Part shown: positions 63,732 through 64,000 of the stretch, piece after piece
How the letters are laid out: every line of letters begins with the position of its first letter
How positions within the stretch are numbered: position 1 is the first letter of the stretch
Position numbers and translations under genes: made by a program
The notes under the pieces: model-generated
Seen by the model: the letters and a program-made list of their open reading frames with translations, nothing else
The model's database searches: none
What the model was told of the DNA's origin: nothing
NCBI RefSeq assembly: GCF_024399335.1
Contig: NZ_CP075339.1
Span: 2,108,001-2,172,000 of the forward strand
Direction of reading: 5' to 3'
Source of the DNA: Leucobacter aridicollis
GTDB lineage: Bacteria > Actinomycetota > Actinomycetes > Actinomycetales > Microbacteriaceae
Length of the DNA stretch: 64,000 bases

Positions 63732-64000
63732 TCAGACTTCCAGAAGCTCAGCTTCTTTACGCTTGAAGGCCTCATCCACCTGATCGGTGAACTGCTTGGT
63801 GAGCACTTCAAGCTCCTTTTCCGCGCGTGCGACGTCGTCCTCGCCGATCTCGCTCTTCAGGGCGTCGAGGTCATCCTTGGCGCTGCGGCGCACGTTGCGA
63901 ACTGCCACGCGTGCGTCCTCTGCGCGGGTCTTCACGATCTTCACGAACTCCTTGCGGCGCTCCTGTGTCAGCTCGGGAAGCGTCACGCGGATCACGTTGC
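63732..64000 (-). CDS. frr: ribosome recycling factor, 5' end outside the window
   Basis: The last 89 or so residues of RRF; the start lies beyond 64000. [19 protein letters not shown] then [17 protein letters not shown] is the second half of domain I, and the final helix [18 protein letters not shown] is typical. With EF-G it splits post-termination ribosomes. It is upstream of cdsA, as in many bacteria. Confidence 0.93.
   Translation of the reverse strand, partial: NVIRVTLPELTQERRKEFVKIVKTRAEDARVAVRNVRRSAKDDLDALKSEIGEDDVARAEKELEVLTKQFTDQVDEAFKRKEAELLEV

Overview
This is a high-GC Gram-positive (actinobacterial) chromosome segment. Gene content and order fit the family Microbacteriaceae, and a Leucobacter-like genus is my best guess. 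Pointers are the metallopeptidase-clpS-DUF2017 trio, gatCAB, the DivIVA-domain/cdsA/frr block, the YbjN protein beside an HSP90-type ATPase, lipoprotein signals, GTG/TTG starts and TAATG or ATGA gene overlaps. There is no phage, plasmid, insertion-sequence or CRISPR signature; it reads as ordinary chromosome with several accessory islands.

Layout. 1-9.9 kb: an envelope/stress-type island with a truncated DUF1254 gene at the left edge, a HerA-like ATPase, a four-gene membrane-protein operon (SHOCT, GAP, holin-like, BrkB/YihY), two overlapping SulP transporters, a lipoprotein and a full DUF1254/DUF1214 protein. Three copies of a 17-bp palindrome lie in its promoter regions. 10-16.9 kb: a large MalT-type LuxR regulator, a membrane protein, a methyltransferase, a peroxiredoxin, a GNAT enzyme and a butanediol-type dehydrogenase. 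16.9-22.8 kb: a YbjN / HSP90-like / TPR-like gene unit and a ChaA-type antiporter with a structured leader. 22.8-29.5 kb: MFS exporter, peptide deformylase, oligoribonuclease, a DUF1801 pseudogene, tRNA-His, PIG-L deacetylase, metallopeptidase-ClpS-DUF2017 and DNA polymerase IV. 29.5-34.9 kb: a glycerol locus (SorC-type regulator divergent from glpD-glpF-glpK). 34.9-48.6 kb, mostly minus strand: gatCAB, an Ntn hydrolase, a 3-methyladenine glycosylase, ligA, mnmA with a cysteine desulfurase, a CnoX-like thioredoxin/TPR protein and two secreted or membrane proteins of unknown role.

48.8-52.3 kb holds a giant coiled-coil protein built from about 51 consecutive 11-residue repeats with a histidine at a fixed place, followed by a 600-bp repeat-rich non-coding stretch. 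52.3-60.4 kb, minus strand, is the most unusual locus. A LacI regulator and its operator precede two overlapping archaeal-type S-adenosylhomocysteine hydrolase paralogues (one lacking key histidines), a sugar-type ABC importer without an ATPase, and an amidohydrolase of the SsnA/adenosine-deaminase-like class. I infer a dedicated uptake and breakdown route for an adenosyl thioether or related nucleoside. 60.5-64 kb: RNase HI, a zinc-ribbon protein, a secreted lysozyme-like protein, a DivIVA-domain protein, cdsA and the end of frr.

The main candidates for undescribed biology are the SAHase-pair/deaminase/ABC operon, the histidine-hendecad polarity protein, the YbjN-HSP90-TPR unit and the palindrome regulon of the first 8 kb.
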